In this document: positions 36,421-43,697 of the stretch, in pieces | How positions within the stretch are numbered: the stretch's first letter is position 1 | Layout of the letters: each line of letters starts with the position of its first letter | Assembly (NCBI RefSeq): GCF_900113015.1 | Contig: NZ_FONV01000005.1 | Location: 594,468-658,467 of the forward strand | Source of the DNA: Actinoplanes philippinensis | GTDB lineage: Bacteria > Actinomycetota > Actinomycetes > Mycobacteriales > Micromonosporaceae | DNA length: 64,000 nt | Direction of reading: 5' to 3' | Position numbers and translations under genes: made by a program | The notes under the pieces: model-generated | What the model was told of the DNA's origin: nothing | Databases searched by the model: none | Seen by the model: the letters and a program-made list of their open reading frames with translations, nothing else

Positions 36421-37773
36421 TCAGCCGCGGGAGATGGCGGTCATCTCCTCGCGGTCGACGACCTTGATCCGCTTGCGGCCCTGCGGCTCGCCGAGCGCGA
36501 TCTCGTGGGCGTCCAGCAGCTGCCAGCCGGCCCAGGTGGTGATCGGCAGGCCGCGCTGCTCCAGGTACGCGATCGGGGCGGCCGGGTCACCCTCGGGCGC
36601 CTCCGGCAGCCGGCCCTCGGCCTGGTCCTCCAGCAGGCTGGCGACGGTCTCGCCGGAGCAGCCCTTGGTGTGGCCGATCAGGCCGACCGGGCCCCGCTTG
36701 ATCCACCCGGCCACGTAGGTGCCCGGGATGTGCTCGCCGTCCAGGTCGATGACCCGGCCCGCGGCGTGCGGGATGGTGCCGGTCCGGGTGTCGAACGGCA
36801 GGTCCGGCAGCGCGCTGCTGAGGTAGCCGACGGCCCGGTAGACGGCCTGCACCGGCCAGTCGGTGAACTCGCCGGTCCCGCGGACCCAGCCGTCGCCGGT
36901 CAGCTCCTGGGTCTCGGTGCGCAGGCCGACGACCTTGCCGTCCTCGCCGAGCACCTCGACCGGCGCCTGCAGGAAGTACATGTGGAGGCGGCGCGGCCGG
37001 TCCCGCGGGTCACGGACCGCCCAGTTCTGCAGGATGTCGACACACATCTTGATGTGCCGGGTCTGGCGCATCGCCTCCAGGCTGGCCTCGTCGAACTCGA
37101 TGCCCTCCGGGTGGACGATCACCTCGACGTTCGGCGAGTGGTCCAGCTCGCGCAACTCCTGCGGGGTGAACTTGACCTGCCCCGGGCCACGCCGCGAGAA
37201 CAGGTGCACGTCGGTCACCGGGCTCGCCTTGAGCGCCTGGTAGACGTTGTCCGGGATCTCGGTGACCAGCAGCTCGTCGGCGGTCTTGGCGAGGATCCGG
37301 GCCACGTCGATGGCCACGTTGCCGGCGCCGATGACGGCGACCTCCCTGGCCTCCAGCGGCCAGTCGCGCGGCACGTCCGGGTGGCCGTTGAACCAGGAGG
37401 CGAAGTCGGCGCCGCCGAAGCTGCCCTGCAGGTCGATGCCGGGGATGTCCAGCGAGCGGTCCTTCTCGGCGCCGGTGGAGATCACCGTGGCATCGTAGAA
37501 GCGGTTCAGCTCCTCCGGCTTCACGTCGACGCCGTAGGAGACGTTGCCGACGAAGCGGATGCGCGGGTTGTCCAGCACCCGGAAGAGAGCGTTGACGATC
37601 TCCTTGATCCGGGGGTGGTCGGGCGCCACGCCGTACCGGATGAGGCCGTAGGGGGTGGGCAGCTTGTCGAAGATGTCGACGGTGACCGTCTCCGATGCCT
37701 TGATCAGATGGTCGGCGGCGTAGATGCCGGCCGGGCCGGCTCCGATGACGGCAACTCGCAGGGGGCGGTTCAT
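36421..37773 (-). CDS. fprA: Ferredoxin/flavodoxin-NADP reductase, FprA type
   Basis: A 450-residue adrenodoxin-reductase-like flavoenzyme passing electrons between NADPH and ferredoxin. The FAD-binding motif is VIGAGPAGIYAADHL (about 9-23) and the NADP-binding motif VIGAGNVAIDVARIL (about 144-158). The C-terminal FAD motif GWIKRGPVGLIGHT is complete. Length and motifs match mycobacterial FprA. ATG at 37773. The gene is alone on its strand, with a palindrome AACCTAGGTT about 75 bases upstream that could be an operator. The terminator palindrome closes the transcript. Confidence 0.93.
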   Translation of the reverse strand: MNRPLRVAVIGAGPAGIYAADHLIKASETVTVDIFDKLPTPYGLIRYGVAPDHPRIKEIVNALFRVLDNPRIRFVGNVSYGVDVKPEELNRFYDATVISTGAEKDRSLDIPGIDLQGSFGGADFASWFNGHPDVPRDWPLEAREVAVIGAGNVAIDVARILAKTADELLVTEIPDNVYQALKASPVTDVHLFSRRGPGQVKFTPQELRELDHSPNVEVIVHPEGIEFDEASLEAMRQTRHIKMCVDILQNWAVRDPRDRPRRLHMYFLQAPVEVLGEDGKVVGLRTETQELTGDGWVRGTGEFTDWPVQAVYRAVGYLSSALPDLPFDTRTGTIPHAAGRVIDLDGEHIPGTYVAGWIKRGPVGLIGHTKGCSGETVASLLEDQAEGRLPEAPEGDPAAPIAYLEQRGLPITTWAGWQLLDAHEIALGEPQGRKRIKVVDREEMTAISRG

Positions 37774-37847
37774 GGTCGCTTCCTAACTCGCGCGCTTCGA
37801 TTCCGTCAGCCAAGATCGACGGCAGGCCAGGGCGACTGTAAAACCTC

Positions 37848-37857
37848 AACCTAGGTT
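37848..37857. promoter_or_regulatory. Short palindrome upstream of fprA
   Basis: AACCTAGGTT, a perfect 10-base palindrome in the 282-base gap between fprA and the type VII locus. It does not match the iron-box consensus. It is a regulatory-site candidate only. Confidence 0.3.
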
Positions 37858-38055
37858 CAGATCAAAGCGACCCCCGTCCACAAATCCCGCAAACCGGACT
37901 TAGGGCACCCTTACGCAAGCCTCTGAGCTGCGGAAACAGCTATTTCTGTGTAACGGGTCTCCTCCGTCTCACCCGTCCCGGCCTGCAGGAACGCTGCTAG
38001 AATTCGGCGCTCGCCACCGCTTCGGCAAGACCGGCGATCTCACCACGGGGAGACG

Positions 38056-38439
38056 ATGGACGAGCTGCTGGACCCTGACGCCTCGCTGACCTACCTGCGC
38101 GGCTGGCAGGACCGGGTGGAGCGCAACGCCGCGACCGCCCGCGACACCGCCGACCGGATAGCGGCGGTCCGGGGCACCGCCCGCGACGGCAACGACCTCA
38201 CCGAGGTGACCGTCGACTCCACCGGCGCCCTCCTCGACATCCGCTTCACCGACCGCATCCACCGGTTCCCGCCGTCCGCCGTCGCCCGCGCCGTCCTCGA
38301 CGCCTCCACCGCCGCCCGGCGGGCCGCCGCCGGCCGGGCCCGCGAGATCGTCACCGAGACACTCGGCCCCGACTCCCCGGCCGCCCGCGCCATCACCGCC
38401 CAGATCGACTCCCGCGCCGGAGAGGGACCCCATGGCTGA
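38056..38439 (+). CDS. YbaB/EbfC-like protein of the type VII secretion locus
   Basis: A 127-residue protein with an N-terminal coiled-coil-like helix (YLRGWQDRVERNAATARDTADRIAAVRG), a short beta-sheet (DLTEVTVDSTGALLDIRFTD) and a C-terminal helix, the YbaB/EbfC fold. In actinobacteria such proteins are commonly encoded beside WXG100-type genes. It is not the recombination-associated YbaB, whose neighbours (dnaX, recR) are absent. ATG at 38056; it overlaps the next gene by 8 bases. The role may be as a partner or chaperone of the secreted proteins, which is inference. Confidence 0.8.
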   Translation: MDELLDPDASLTYLRGWQDRVERNAATARDTADRIAAVRGTARDGNDLTEVTVDSTGALLDIRFTDRIHRFPPSAVARAVLDASTAARRAAAGRAREIVTETLGPDSPAARAITAQIDSRAGEGPHG

Positions 38440-38743
38440 CGGATTCTCCGCCGACGTCGACCAGATCCACGAGCACGCGGCGAAGATCGCGGCGGTCCGC
38501 GACCGGTTCGCCGCGATCACGGCCGCGAGCGCGGCCATCACCCGCAACGATGCGGCATACGGCCTGTTGTGCGGCTGGATGTCCGGAATCCTGCAGGAAA
38601 GGCAGGAGGCCCAGAAAACCATTTATTCGTACGTCGAGGAGAACCTCCGCCTCGCGCAAGAGGCACTGACCCGAACCGGTCACGACTACACCGCCGCCGA
38701 CACGGCCGCCGCCGACCGCATCCGCCGCTCCGGAAGCCTCTGA
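38432..38743 (+). CDS. EspC/WXG100-like type VII secretion target
   Basis: A 103-residue helical protein, MADGFSADVDQIHEHAAKIA onward. It has two predicted helices around a central turn (NDAAYGLLCGWM) and an acidic/Tyr-containing C-terminal segment (TGHDYTAADTAAADRIR). Size, lack of a signal peptide and the D-Y-x-x-A-D tail resemble the EspC-type ESX secretion-associated family. ATG at 38432 with GAGAGG upstream; it overlaps the YbaB-like gene. It is probably an early protein of the effector operon and a heterodimer partner for the WXG100-like protein downstream. Confidence 0.8.
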   Translation: MADGFSADVDQIHEHAAKIAAVRDRFAAITAASAAITRNDAAYGLLCGWMSGILQERQEAQKTIYSYVEENLRLAQEALTRTGHDYTAADTAAADRIRRSGSL

Positions 38744-38753
38744 GGCCACCCCG

Positions 38754-38894
38754 ATGAGTCCGGTCGCCACTCCCCTCACCGCGCCCGCCGCCCCCGCCGC
38801 CACTCCCCTCACCGCGCCCGCCGCCCCCGCTGCCACTCTCCTCACCGCGCCCGCCGCCGCTCTCCTCACCTTCTCCGGGGGTGCTCACCGATGA
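38754..38894 (+). CDS. Possible 46-residue Ala/Pro/Thr repeat protein
   Basis: A short frame starting at ATG 38754 and ending in a TGA that overlaps the next ATG (ATGA). The product is almost only Ala, Pro, Thr and Leu, built from a tandem repeat of TAPAAPAATPL. The coupling to the next gene and the in-frame 33-base repeats argue for translation; the biased composition and lack of a clear ribosome binding site argue against. It is treated as uncertain. If made, it would be an unstructured peptide. Confidence 0.35.
   Translation: MSPVATPLTAPAAPAATPLTAPAAPAATLLTAPAAALLTFSGGAHR
38763..38858 (+). repeat. 33-base tandem repeat, about three units
   Basis: Units begin at 38763, 38796 and 38829 (the last is shortened by 3 bases). 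Unit core: GCCACTCCCCTCACCGCGCC. The first two differ at one position. The period is a multiple of three, so the repeat keeps the small frame that spans it. Confidence 0.85.
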
Positions 38895-39583
38895 CTCTCG
38901 TCGCCGCCGCCACGTCCACCACCACCGGCACGACCGGCCTGTCCCTGGCGGAGAGTTTCCAGGGCGCCCTGCAGGCGGTGGAGAGCGGCAGCTGGGCCGA
39001 CCGTGCCCTGGCCGGCGGGGCGTTCGCCGCCGAGACCGTCGCCACGGTGATCGACCCGTTCAGCGCACTCCTGGCCAACGGCCTCGGCTGGGCGATGGAG
39101 CATTTCGAGCCGCTACGCGAGATCCTCGACAAGCTGGCCGGCCTGCCCGACCTGGTCGCCGCCCACGCCGCCACCTGGCAGAACATGGCCACCGAACTCC
39201 ACGACATGGCCGCCGACCTGCAGGGCCACCTGTCCACCGGAGTCCCCGACTGGCAGGGCGAGGCAGCCGCCACCTACCAGAGCCTGATGGCCAACAACGT
39301 CAACGTCCTCGATGGCCTGAGCGTCCTGGCCACCACCATGTCCTCGGCCACGCAGGCGGCCGGCAACCTGGTGTCGTTCACCAGAGACCTGGTCCGCGAC
39401 CTGATAGCCGACCTGGTCTCCCGAGTGATCGTCTGGGCGGGCGAGGCCCTGCTGGTGGTGACCATCCCGGTGGTAGCCGCCCAGATAGCGTCAGCGGTGG
39501 CCAAATGGTCCGGCCGGATCGCCTCCTACACGAGCGCCCTGATAACCAGCCTCACCAACCTGACCCGCCTCCTGAACGGCTGA
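38891..39583 (+). CDS. WXG100-like type VII secretion protein with C-terminal hydrophobic region
   Basis: A 230-residue protein. The central part (AATWQNMATELHDMAADLQGH, VPDWQGEAAATYQSLM) has the helical WXG-like hairpin, with D-W-x-G at the turn, typical of effectors and partners exported by actinobacterial type VII systems. The C-terminal third has one or two hydrophobic helices (VIVWAGEALLVVTIPVVAAQIA). ATG at 38891 overlaps the preceding small frame. It ends 2 bases before the toxin gene, so it may supply the secretion-targeting module in trans, with the toxin domain encoded separately. No signal peptide. Confidence 0.82.
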   Translation: MTLVAAATSTTTGTTGLSLAESFQGALQAVESGSWADRALAGGAFAAETVATVIDPFSALLANGLGWAMEHFEPLREILDKLAGLPDLVAAHAATWQNMATELHDMAADLQGHLSTGVPDWQGEAAATYQSLMANNVNVLDGLSVLATTMSSATQAAGNLVSFTRDLVRDLIADLVSRVIVWAGEALLVVTIPVVAAQIASAVAKWSGRIASYTSALITSLTNLTRLLNG

Positions 39584-39585
39584 CA

Positions 39586-40287
39586 ATGCCCCCGAAACCA
39601 AAAGGCGCCGGCGGAGGCGGCGACACCCCGAACGGCCCGGGCAATACCTCACGCCCGCACGCCGGCGGCGCACCGGGAGGCGGGGGTGTCCGCTCCAACG
39701 AGGCTGCCGCCATGGCCACCGCCCGCCAAGGCCGAGCGACCCCAGCCAGCACCCCTTCGGACATAGCCCGTGGGCAACCCGATCACCTTTTCACCCGAGC
39801 AACCCATACACCTGGCGGCACCCCAACCGGAAACCCTTTGAGAGTCAGCCGCAAGGTTCCGAAGGATGACAAGAACGACAACCGTCGCTCGATTGATCGC
39901 GAGAACGAGGCGGCAGCGGTCATGGCCGACAAGGGATACTCCGTCCACCAGCAACCTACGAAACCAGAGGTCGCCGGCGCTCGTGAGGCAACAGGAGACA
40001 CCGGCGACCCATTGAAAGATCCGGACTACCTGGTCGAAGGCCGAGTCTTCGACTGCTATGCCCCAAAGGGTGACAAATCACCTTATGGCATCTGGTCTGT
40101 CGCTAAAGAAAAGATCGTCGAGCTGCAAACGCAGAGGGTCGTCCTCAATCTGAAGGACTGGAATGGCGACATCAAAGACCTACAGCAGCAGTTCACCGAT
40201 TGGCCGATCAACGACCTGAAGGAAGTGAAGGCAATTCTGCCGTCCGGCGAAATAGTCCAGATACTGCTACCGCGAACGAACGGATGA
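39586..40287 (+). CDS. Polymorphic toxin with CdiA_C-type tRNA nuclease domain
   Basis: A 233-residue protein. Residues 1-95 are Gly/Pro/Thr-rich and disordered. Residues about 98-230 resemble the C-terminal tRNA nuclease domain of CdiA contact-dependent inhibition toxins (CdiA_C): RSIDRENEAAAVMADKGYSV, then DPDYLVEGRVFDCYAP, then EKIVELQTQRVVLNL, then LKEVKAILPSGEIV. A PD-(D/E)xK-like acidic set (Glu108, Asp156, Lys174 or Lys176) is plausible but unproved. There is no WXG motif in the gene itself; that lies immediately upstream. A/T at third positions increases towards the 3' end, suggesting the toxin tip was acquired. The next gene is the probable immunity gene. Confidence 0.82.
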   Translation: MPPKPKGAGGGGDTPNGPGNTSRPHAGGAPGGGGVRSNEAAAMATARQGRATPASTPSDIARGQPDHLFTRATHTPGGTPTGNPLRVSRKVPKDDKNDNRRSIDRENEAAAVMADKGYSVHQQPTKPEVAGAREATGDTGDPLKDPDYLVEGRVFDCYAPKGDKSPYGIWSVAKEKIVELQTQRVVLNLKDWNGDIKDLQQQFTDWPINDLKEVKAILPSGEIVQILLPRTNG

Positions 40288-40299
40288 CGACCCCCTCCC

Positions 40300-40749
40300 A
40301 TGGCACTCGAATACAAGATCGCCCTTATCGGCGCCTCTTCGGAAGCAGAGATCGCCGAGCGAGGCTTTCCAGATCCGACCGATCAACTCACCGAGGTTCC
40401 ACCGCTGCTCTCCGCAGACTTCAAGGAACGCTACGGCTTCCACGTCACGATCCTCGCCAGGGACGAGGCTTACATCGAAGTCGAGTGCAACGAGGGAACC
40501 TGGAGCCAGCAAATTCAAGGTCATGTATCACTTACTTTCAGAATGGACGGATCGGCCGACCCTCAGTGGTACATCGCAAATTTGATCGCCGTTGTCCGCC
40601 GCCTTCTTGAGACTGGCAACGAAGACTTCCTCCTGATCCTCGACCACGACACTCTTCTCCTGGCGCGGCTTGCAGAGACGCTCACCAAACATGACCGTGT
40701 CGGCTGGTGGGATCACTTCCCGGCGGCTGACGCCATGATCGCGGGGTAG
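40300..40749 (+). CDS. Probable immunity protein for the CdiA_C-type toxin
   Basis: A 149-residue acidic cytosolic protein, 12 bases downstream of the toxin gene. The start MALEYKIALIGA and the general layout (beta strands, then FHVTILARDEAYIEVE, and a helical tail with FLLILDHDTLLLARL) resemble the SitI3-type immunity family, recalled by eye and not verified. Its codon usage is more A/T-rich than the surrounding genes, like the toxin tip, suggesting joint transfer. An immunity role is inferred from position, size and composition. Confidence 0.72.
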   Translation: MALEYKIALIGASSEAEIAERGFPDPTDQLTEVPPLLSADFKERYGFHVTILARDEAYIEVECNEGTWSQQIQGHVSLTFRMDGSADPQWYIANLIAVVRRLLETGNEDFLLILDHDTLLLARLAETLTKHDRVGWWDHFPAADAMIAG

Positions 40750-40832
40750 CGCCTGTTTGCGCGGGGGACGGGAAACGGCAATCTGGTGCTGGGCTTGCGC
40801 CCGGTTTCAGGCTCCAGACTTAGTGATCGTTC

Positions 40833-40852
40833 GGGTTACCGATCGGTAGCCC
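40833..40852. promoter_or_regulatory. Near-perfect 20-base palindrome upstream of phospholipase A2
   Basis: TACCGATCGGTA is a perfect 12-base palindrome, extended to GGG...CCC with one mismatch. It lies 53 bases before the phospholipase start: an operator candidate, or part of the promoter. Confidence 0.45.
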
Positions 40853-40904
40853 GGGCGCCCACCGGCAGCCCGCTCGTCAGGGCGGGTCGTTCGAAGGAGC
40901 CTCG

Positions 40905-41453
40905 ATGTCCGCGACACCACCGGTTGCGACTACCGCCGCTCGTCTCCGCCTTCTACCGTTCCGGGCCGTTCTGGCCGTGATCGTCTCGCTCGCCGTCGTT
41001 CTCGGCTCGGCGGGGCCGGCCCGGGCCGCGACCGCCGCCGAGAAGATGGCGGTGCTCACCTCGTTCACCCAGACGTCAGCCTCGTCCTACAACGCCTGGA
41101 ACTCCGCCCGCAAGAACCAGGCGGACTGGGCCGCCTACGGCTTCGACTGGAGCACCGACTTCTGTTCGGCGAGTCCGGACAAGCCGCTCGGTTTCGATTT
41201 CACCCTGTCCTGTCACCGGCATGACTTCGGCTACCGCAACTACAAGGCGGCGGGCGCGTTCACCGACGCGAACAAGGGGCTCGTCGACACGGCCTTCTAC
41301 GCCGACCTGAAACGTAAGTGCGCGACCTACTCGCCGGTGGTCCGCCCGGCCTGCCTCAGCCTGGCCTGGACCTATTACCAGGCGGTCTCGATCTTCGGCT
41401 CGCTCGCGTCGGTGGACGAGTCCGATCTGGACCGGGCCGCCGAACTGCTCTGA
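40905..41453 (+). CDS. Secreted prokaryotic phospholipase A2
   Basis: A 182-residue enzyme hydrolysing the sn-2 ester of phospholipids outside the cell. A Sec signal peptide covers about residues 1-41 (ending GPARAA). The catalytic segment CHRHDFGYRNY (His106-Asp107) is the exact prokaryotic PLA2 motif, as in the Streptomyces violaceoruber enzyme. Four cysteines (87, 103, 139, 150 approximately) could form two disulfides. ATG at 40905 with GAAGGAG upstream. It is monocistronic with a stem-loop terminator, and sits directly after the toxin-immunity operon, though not obviously part of it. Confidence 0.93.
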   Translation: MSATPPVATTAARLRLLPFRAVLAVIVSLAVVLGSAGPARAATAAEKMAVLTSFTQTSASSYNAWNSARKNQADWAAYGFDWSTDFCSASPDKPLGFDFTLSCHRHDFGYRNYKAAGAFTDANKGLVDTAFYADLKRKCATYSPVVRPACLSLAWTYYQAVSIFGSLASVDESDLDRAAELL

Positions 41454-41460
41454 GTCACGG

Positions 41461-41501
41461 GACGGACGGCGGTCGCTCGCATCGAACGGCCGCCGTCCGT
41501 C
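41461..41501 (+). terminator. Terminator after the phospholipase A2 gene
   Basis: GACGGACGGCGGTC pairs with GGCCGCCGTCCGTC (14 bp, one G-U) around a 13-base loop, 7 bases after the stop. Confidence 0.75.
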
Positions 41502-41612
41502 TGTGGGAATGCGGCGCAGAGGCAGGCCCGAGCGGTGCTGCGGCAGTCGCGTTCCCGGCAGCCGACCCGGTTTCGGCCACGCGTGCCCCACCCCGGCCTG
41601 ATGAGCCGCCGG

Positions 41613-41642
41613 TTGACTCGTTTCATTGACACATGCTGATAT
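41613..41642 (+). promoter_or_regulatory. Weak promoter candidate for the M35 protease gene
   Basis: TTGACT, 17-18 bases, then CTGATA/TGATAT, about 70 bases before the ATG. The -35 is good and the -10 poor. The rest of the 259-base gap holds only the upstream terminator. Confidence 0.3.
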
Positions 41643-41712
41643 GTGATTCCCGCCGCCATCCCCCCATGGCGTCCCCACGGCGACCCGAAATCGCCGGCGA
41701 AAGAGGTCTCAC

Positions 41713-42768
41713 ATGCACCTGTCTCGACGCGGATTCTGGGCGGCGCTGCTCGCCGGAATCGTCGCACCCGGACTGATCCCCGCCGGGAGCCTCGCCGCCC
41801 CGGCCGGTCCGGCCGGTCCGGCCGCCCTGACCACGACATACCAGGTCGTCTCGGCCACCGACACCACGCTGACCATGCGTTTCACCGCACGCAACAGCTC
41901 GTCGGCGCCGATCGACGTGCGCTCGCTCGACCTGCCGCGGGCGCACCAGATCGGCGAGGTCCTCTCGGTGACCCGCGACGGCACGCCGGTCGAGTACCGC
42001 GGGAAGCTGGTGAAACTCGCCGCGTCGGAGAAGAGCGCCTACACCCGGATCCCGGCCGGTGGCGCCTACACCGTGGACATGCGGCTGGCCGACGACTACG
42101 ACCTCTCCCGGGCCGGGACGTATCTCGTCACTCTGACGTCGACCGGGCTCACCTCCGGCCGCGGTGTCGTGCGTACCGTGACCGGCATCCGCGGCTCGGC
42201 CGCAGCGCTGCGCACCACCGCCGGCACCGTGACCACGAGCATCCAGCGGGCCGGTGTCGCCGCGGTCACGCTGCGGTTCTCGAACTGCTCGTCGAGTGAA
42301 CAATCCCAGCTGCGGACGGCGATCGGCAACGCCCTCACCTACGCGACGCGCGCCCGGTCCTGGCTCGCCGGACACACCGCCGGCGGCGGCAACTACCTGA
42401 CCTGGTTCGGGGCGTACAGCCCGGCCCGCTTCAACCGGGCGACCACCACGTTCGCCGCGATCACCGACGAGCTGACGAACCGGACGGTGGACCTGGTCTG
42501 CGACGCCGCCAGCCCCTACATGGCGTACGTCTACCAGGCCGATCACTACCGGATCCACCTCGGCCGCGGCTACTGGCCGGCCGCCGCCACCGGATGGGAC
42601 TCGAAGGCCGGGACGCTGATCCACGAGTCGAGCCACTTCACCGTCAACGGTGGCGCCGACGATCACGTCTACGGTCTCGCCGAGGGTCAGCAGCTGGCCC
42701 GTACCGACCCGAACAAGGCGGTCGACAACGCGGACAACATCGAGCACTTCGCCGAGAGCCTCGGATGA
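41713..42768 (+). CDS. Secreted M35-family (deuterolysin-like) metalloprotease
   Basis: A 351-residue zinc protease. A signal peptide with a twin-arginine-like start (SRRGFWAALLAG) ends near SLAAPAG. An N-terminal beta-sandwich domain (about 40-165) is followed by the catalytic domain with HESSH at about 304-308 and GADDH about ten residues on, the aspzincin arrangement in which an Asp is the third zinc ligand. The C-terminus NADNIEHFAESLG is typical of M35 enzymes. It is probably released to degrade protein outside the cell. ATG at 41713. A decayed enzyme gene follows within 3 bases. Confidence 0.9.
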   Translation: MHLSRRGFWAALLAGIVAPGLIPAGSLAAPAGPAGPAALTTTYQVVSATDTTLTMRFTARNSSSAPIDVRSLDLPRAHQIGEVLSVTRDGTPVEYRGKLVKLAASEKSAYTRIPAGGAYTVDMRLADDYDLSRAGTYLVTLTSTGLTSGRGVVRTVTGIRGSAAALRTTAGTVTTSIQRAGVAAVTLRFSNCSSSEQSQLRTAIGNALTYATRARSWLAGHTAGGGNYLTWFGAYSPARFNRATTTFAAITDELTNRTVDLVCDAASPYMAYVYQADHYRIHLGRGYWPAAATGWDSKAGTLIHESSHFTVNGGADDHVYGLAEGQQLARTDPNKAVDNADNIEHFAESLG

Positions 42769-42770
42769 TC

Positions 42771-43107
42771 ATGAGGAAGCGAGGAACCTTGCTCGTGGTC
42801 GCCGCCGCCGCGGTCCGGGTCAGGGCGCTCGGCGACTCGATCACCACCGGGCCGGGCCGCCCTCGCAGTGGTCCGGCGTGATTCCAGGGTGAGGTGATCG
42901 TCGGCGACGGCTCCCCGTCGACCTCGACCGGCTTCACCTACGCCGGTGGCCAGACCGTCAGCCAGGGTGGAACGCCACGGTCACCCGGTCCGGCGCCACG
43001 GTGACCGCCCGCAACGTCGACCGGACCGGCCGGCTCGGCGCCGGGACCACCGCGACCTTCGGTTTCGTCGCCACGTCCACCGGCGTCAACCCGAACCCGG
43101 CGACGCC
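42771..43107 (+). pseudogene. Remnant of a secreted enzyme with a cellulose-binding module (CBM2)
   Basis: ATG 42771 starts a signal-like sequence (MRKRGTLLVVAAAA) leading into VRVRALGDSITTGPG, the start of an SGNH/GDSL hydrolase. That frame stops at about 42881. From about 42930 the sequence encodes the end of a CBM2 module (FTYAGGQTVSQG, then in another frame NATVTRSGATVTARNVD and TATFGFVATSTGVNP). A one-base loss at about 42966-42970 (CAGGGTGGAAC where CAGGGNTGGAAC is expected) breaks the frame, and most of the catalytic region is deleted. A non-functional fossil gene. Confidence 0.7.
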
Positions 43108-43113
43108 CGGCAT

Positions 43114-43151
43114 CGCGCGGGGCGTCCCGTCAGGCGTGGACGCCCCGCGCG
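43114..43151. terminator. Stem-loop after the CBM2 remnant
   Basis: CGCGCGGGGCGTC pairs perfectly with GACGCCCCGCGCG across a 12-base loop. Probably the old terminator of the decayed gene. Confidence 0.65.
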
Positions 43152-43293
43152 CCGATGTGGCCGAGGCCGACGAAGATCCGGAGAGTGCAGGCCCGCTCGC
43201 GGCCGTGCCGGGCGCTGAAGAGGCGCCCCGCCCGCCCGGTGAACGGCGGCCGGACGGCTCCGGCCGCCGGCAGGATCGGCCCGGAGACGAGAA

Positions 43294-43324
43294 CAGCCGG
43301 ACACCCGAAACGGGCACCCGGCTG
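43294..43324 (-). terminator. Terminator of the first tRNA cluster
   Basis: CAGCCGG/CCGGCTG with an inner CCCG/CGGG pairing, 10 bases past the encoded CCA of tRNA-Val. No clear U-tract; the second cluster has a stronger one. Confidence 0.5.
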
Positions 43325-43334
43325 AACAGAAATC

Positions 43335-43409
43335 TGGTGGGCGATACTGGGATCGAACCAGTGACCTCTTCCGTGTCAAGGAAGCGCGCTCCCGCTGCGC
43401 CAATCGCCC
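43335..43409 (-). tRNA. tRNA-Val(GAC), copy 1
   Basis: The minus-strand sequence folds as a full cloverleaf. The acceptor GGGCGAT pairs with ATCGCCC, the anticodon stem CTTCC/GGAAG encloses loop TTGACAC with anticodon GAC, and the T-arm has GGTTCGATCC. The 3' CCA is encoded (43335-43337). Identical to copy 2. Confidence 0.96.
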
Positions 43410-43422
43410 GCATAACAAAGCG

Positions 43423-43493
43423 AGGTGGAGACGGGATTTGAACCCGTGTACACGGCTTTGCAGGCCGTTGCCTCGCCTCTCGGCCACTCCACC
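43423..43493 (-). tRNA. tRNA-Cys(GCA), copy 1
   Basis: The acceptor GGTGGAG pairs with CTCCACC, the anticodon loop CTGCAAA reads GCA, and the discriminator base is T as required for Cys. T-arm GGTTCAAATCC. CCA is not encoded. Identical to copy 2. Confidence 0.96.
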
Positions 43494-43531
43494 GAGGCGG
43501 CCGATGCAAGGATCAGCAACAGCCTTCTCCG

Positions 43532-43603
43532 AGCGGAAGACGGGATTCGAACCCGCGACCCTCACCTTGGCAAGGTGATGCGCTACCACTGCGCCACTTC
43601 CGC
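43532..43603 (-). tRNA. tRNA-Gly(GCC), copy 1
   Basis: The acceptor GCGGAAG pairs with CTTCCGC, the anticodon loop TTGCCAA reads GCC, and the T-arm GGTTCGAATCC is intact. CCA is not encoded. First gene of the Gly-Cys-Val transcript. Identical to copy 2. Confidence 0.96.
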
Positions 43604-43635
43604 TTGTCTCGCAGGTTTCCCTGGCGACGGAAGAA

Positions 43636-43665
43636 ACCTTAGCCGAGCCCGGGACCGGATGCCAA
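43636..43665 (-). promoter_or_regulatory. Promoter of the first tRNA cluster
   Basis: On the minus strand TTGGCA, 18 bases, TAAGGT, about 32 bases before tRNA-Gly. The same arrangement is kept upstream of the second cluster although the spacer sequence has diverged. Confidence 0.65.
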
Positions 43666-43697
43666 AGCACCCCCCGGTTTATGCATCGCGCCGCAGG

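Noticed and set aside
38538..38888. A Gly/Glu/Ser repeat frame on the minus strand opposite the 33-base repeat
   Set aside because: It is only the complement of the repeat; no start signals, and it is antisense to the coupled secretion genes.
43001..43441. A 146-codon + strand frame from the CBM2 remnant into the tRNA genes
   Set aside because: Its first part is the frameshifted CBM2 tail, then it reads through terminators and two tRNAs; not a functional gene.
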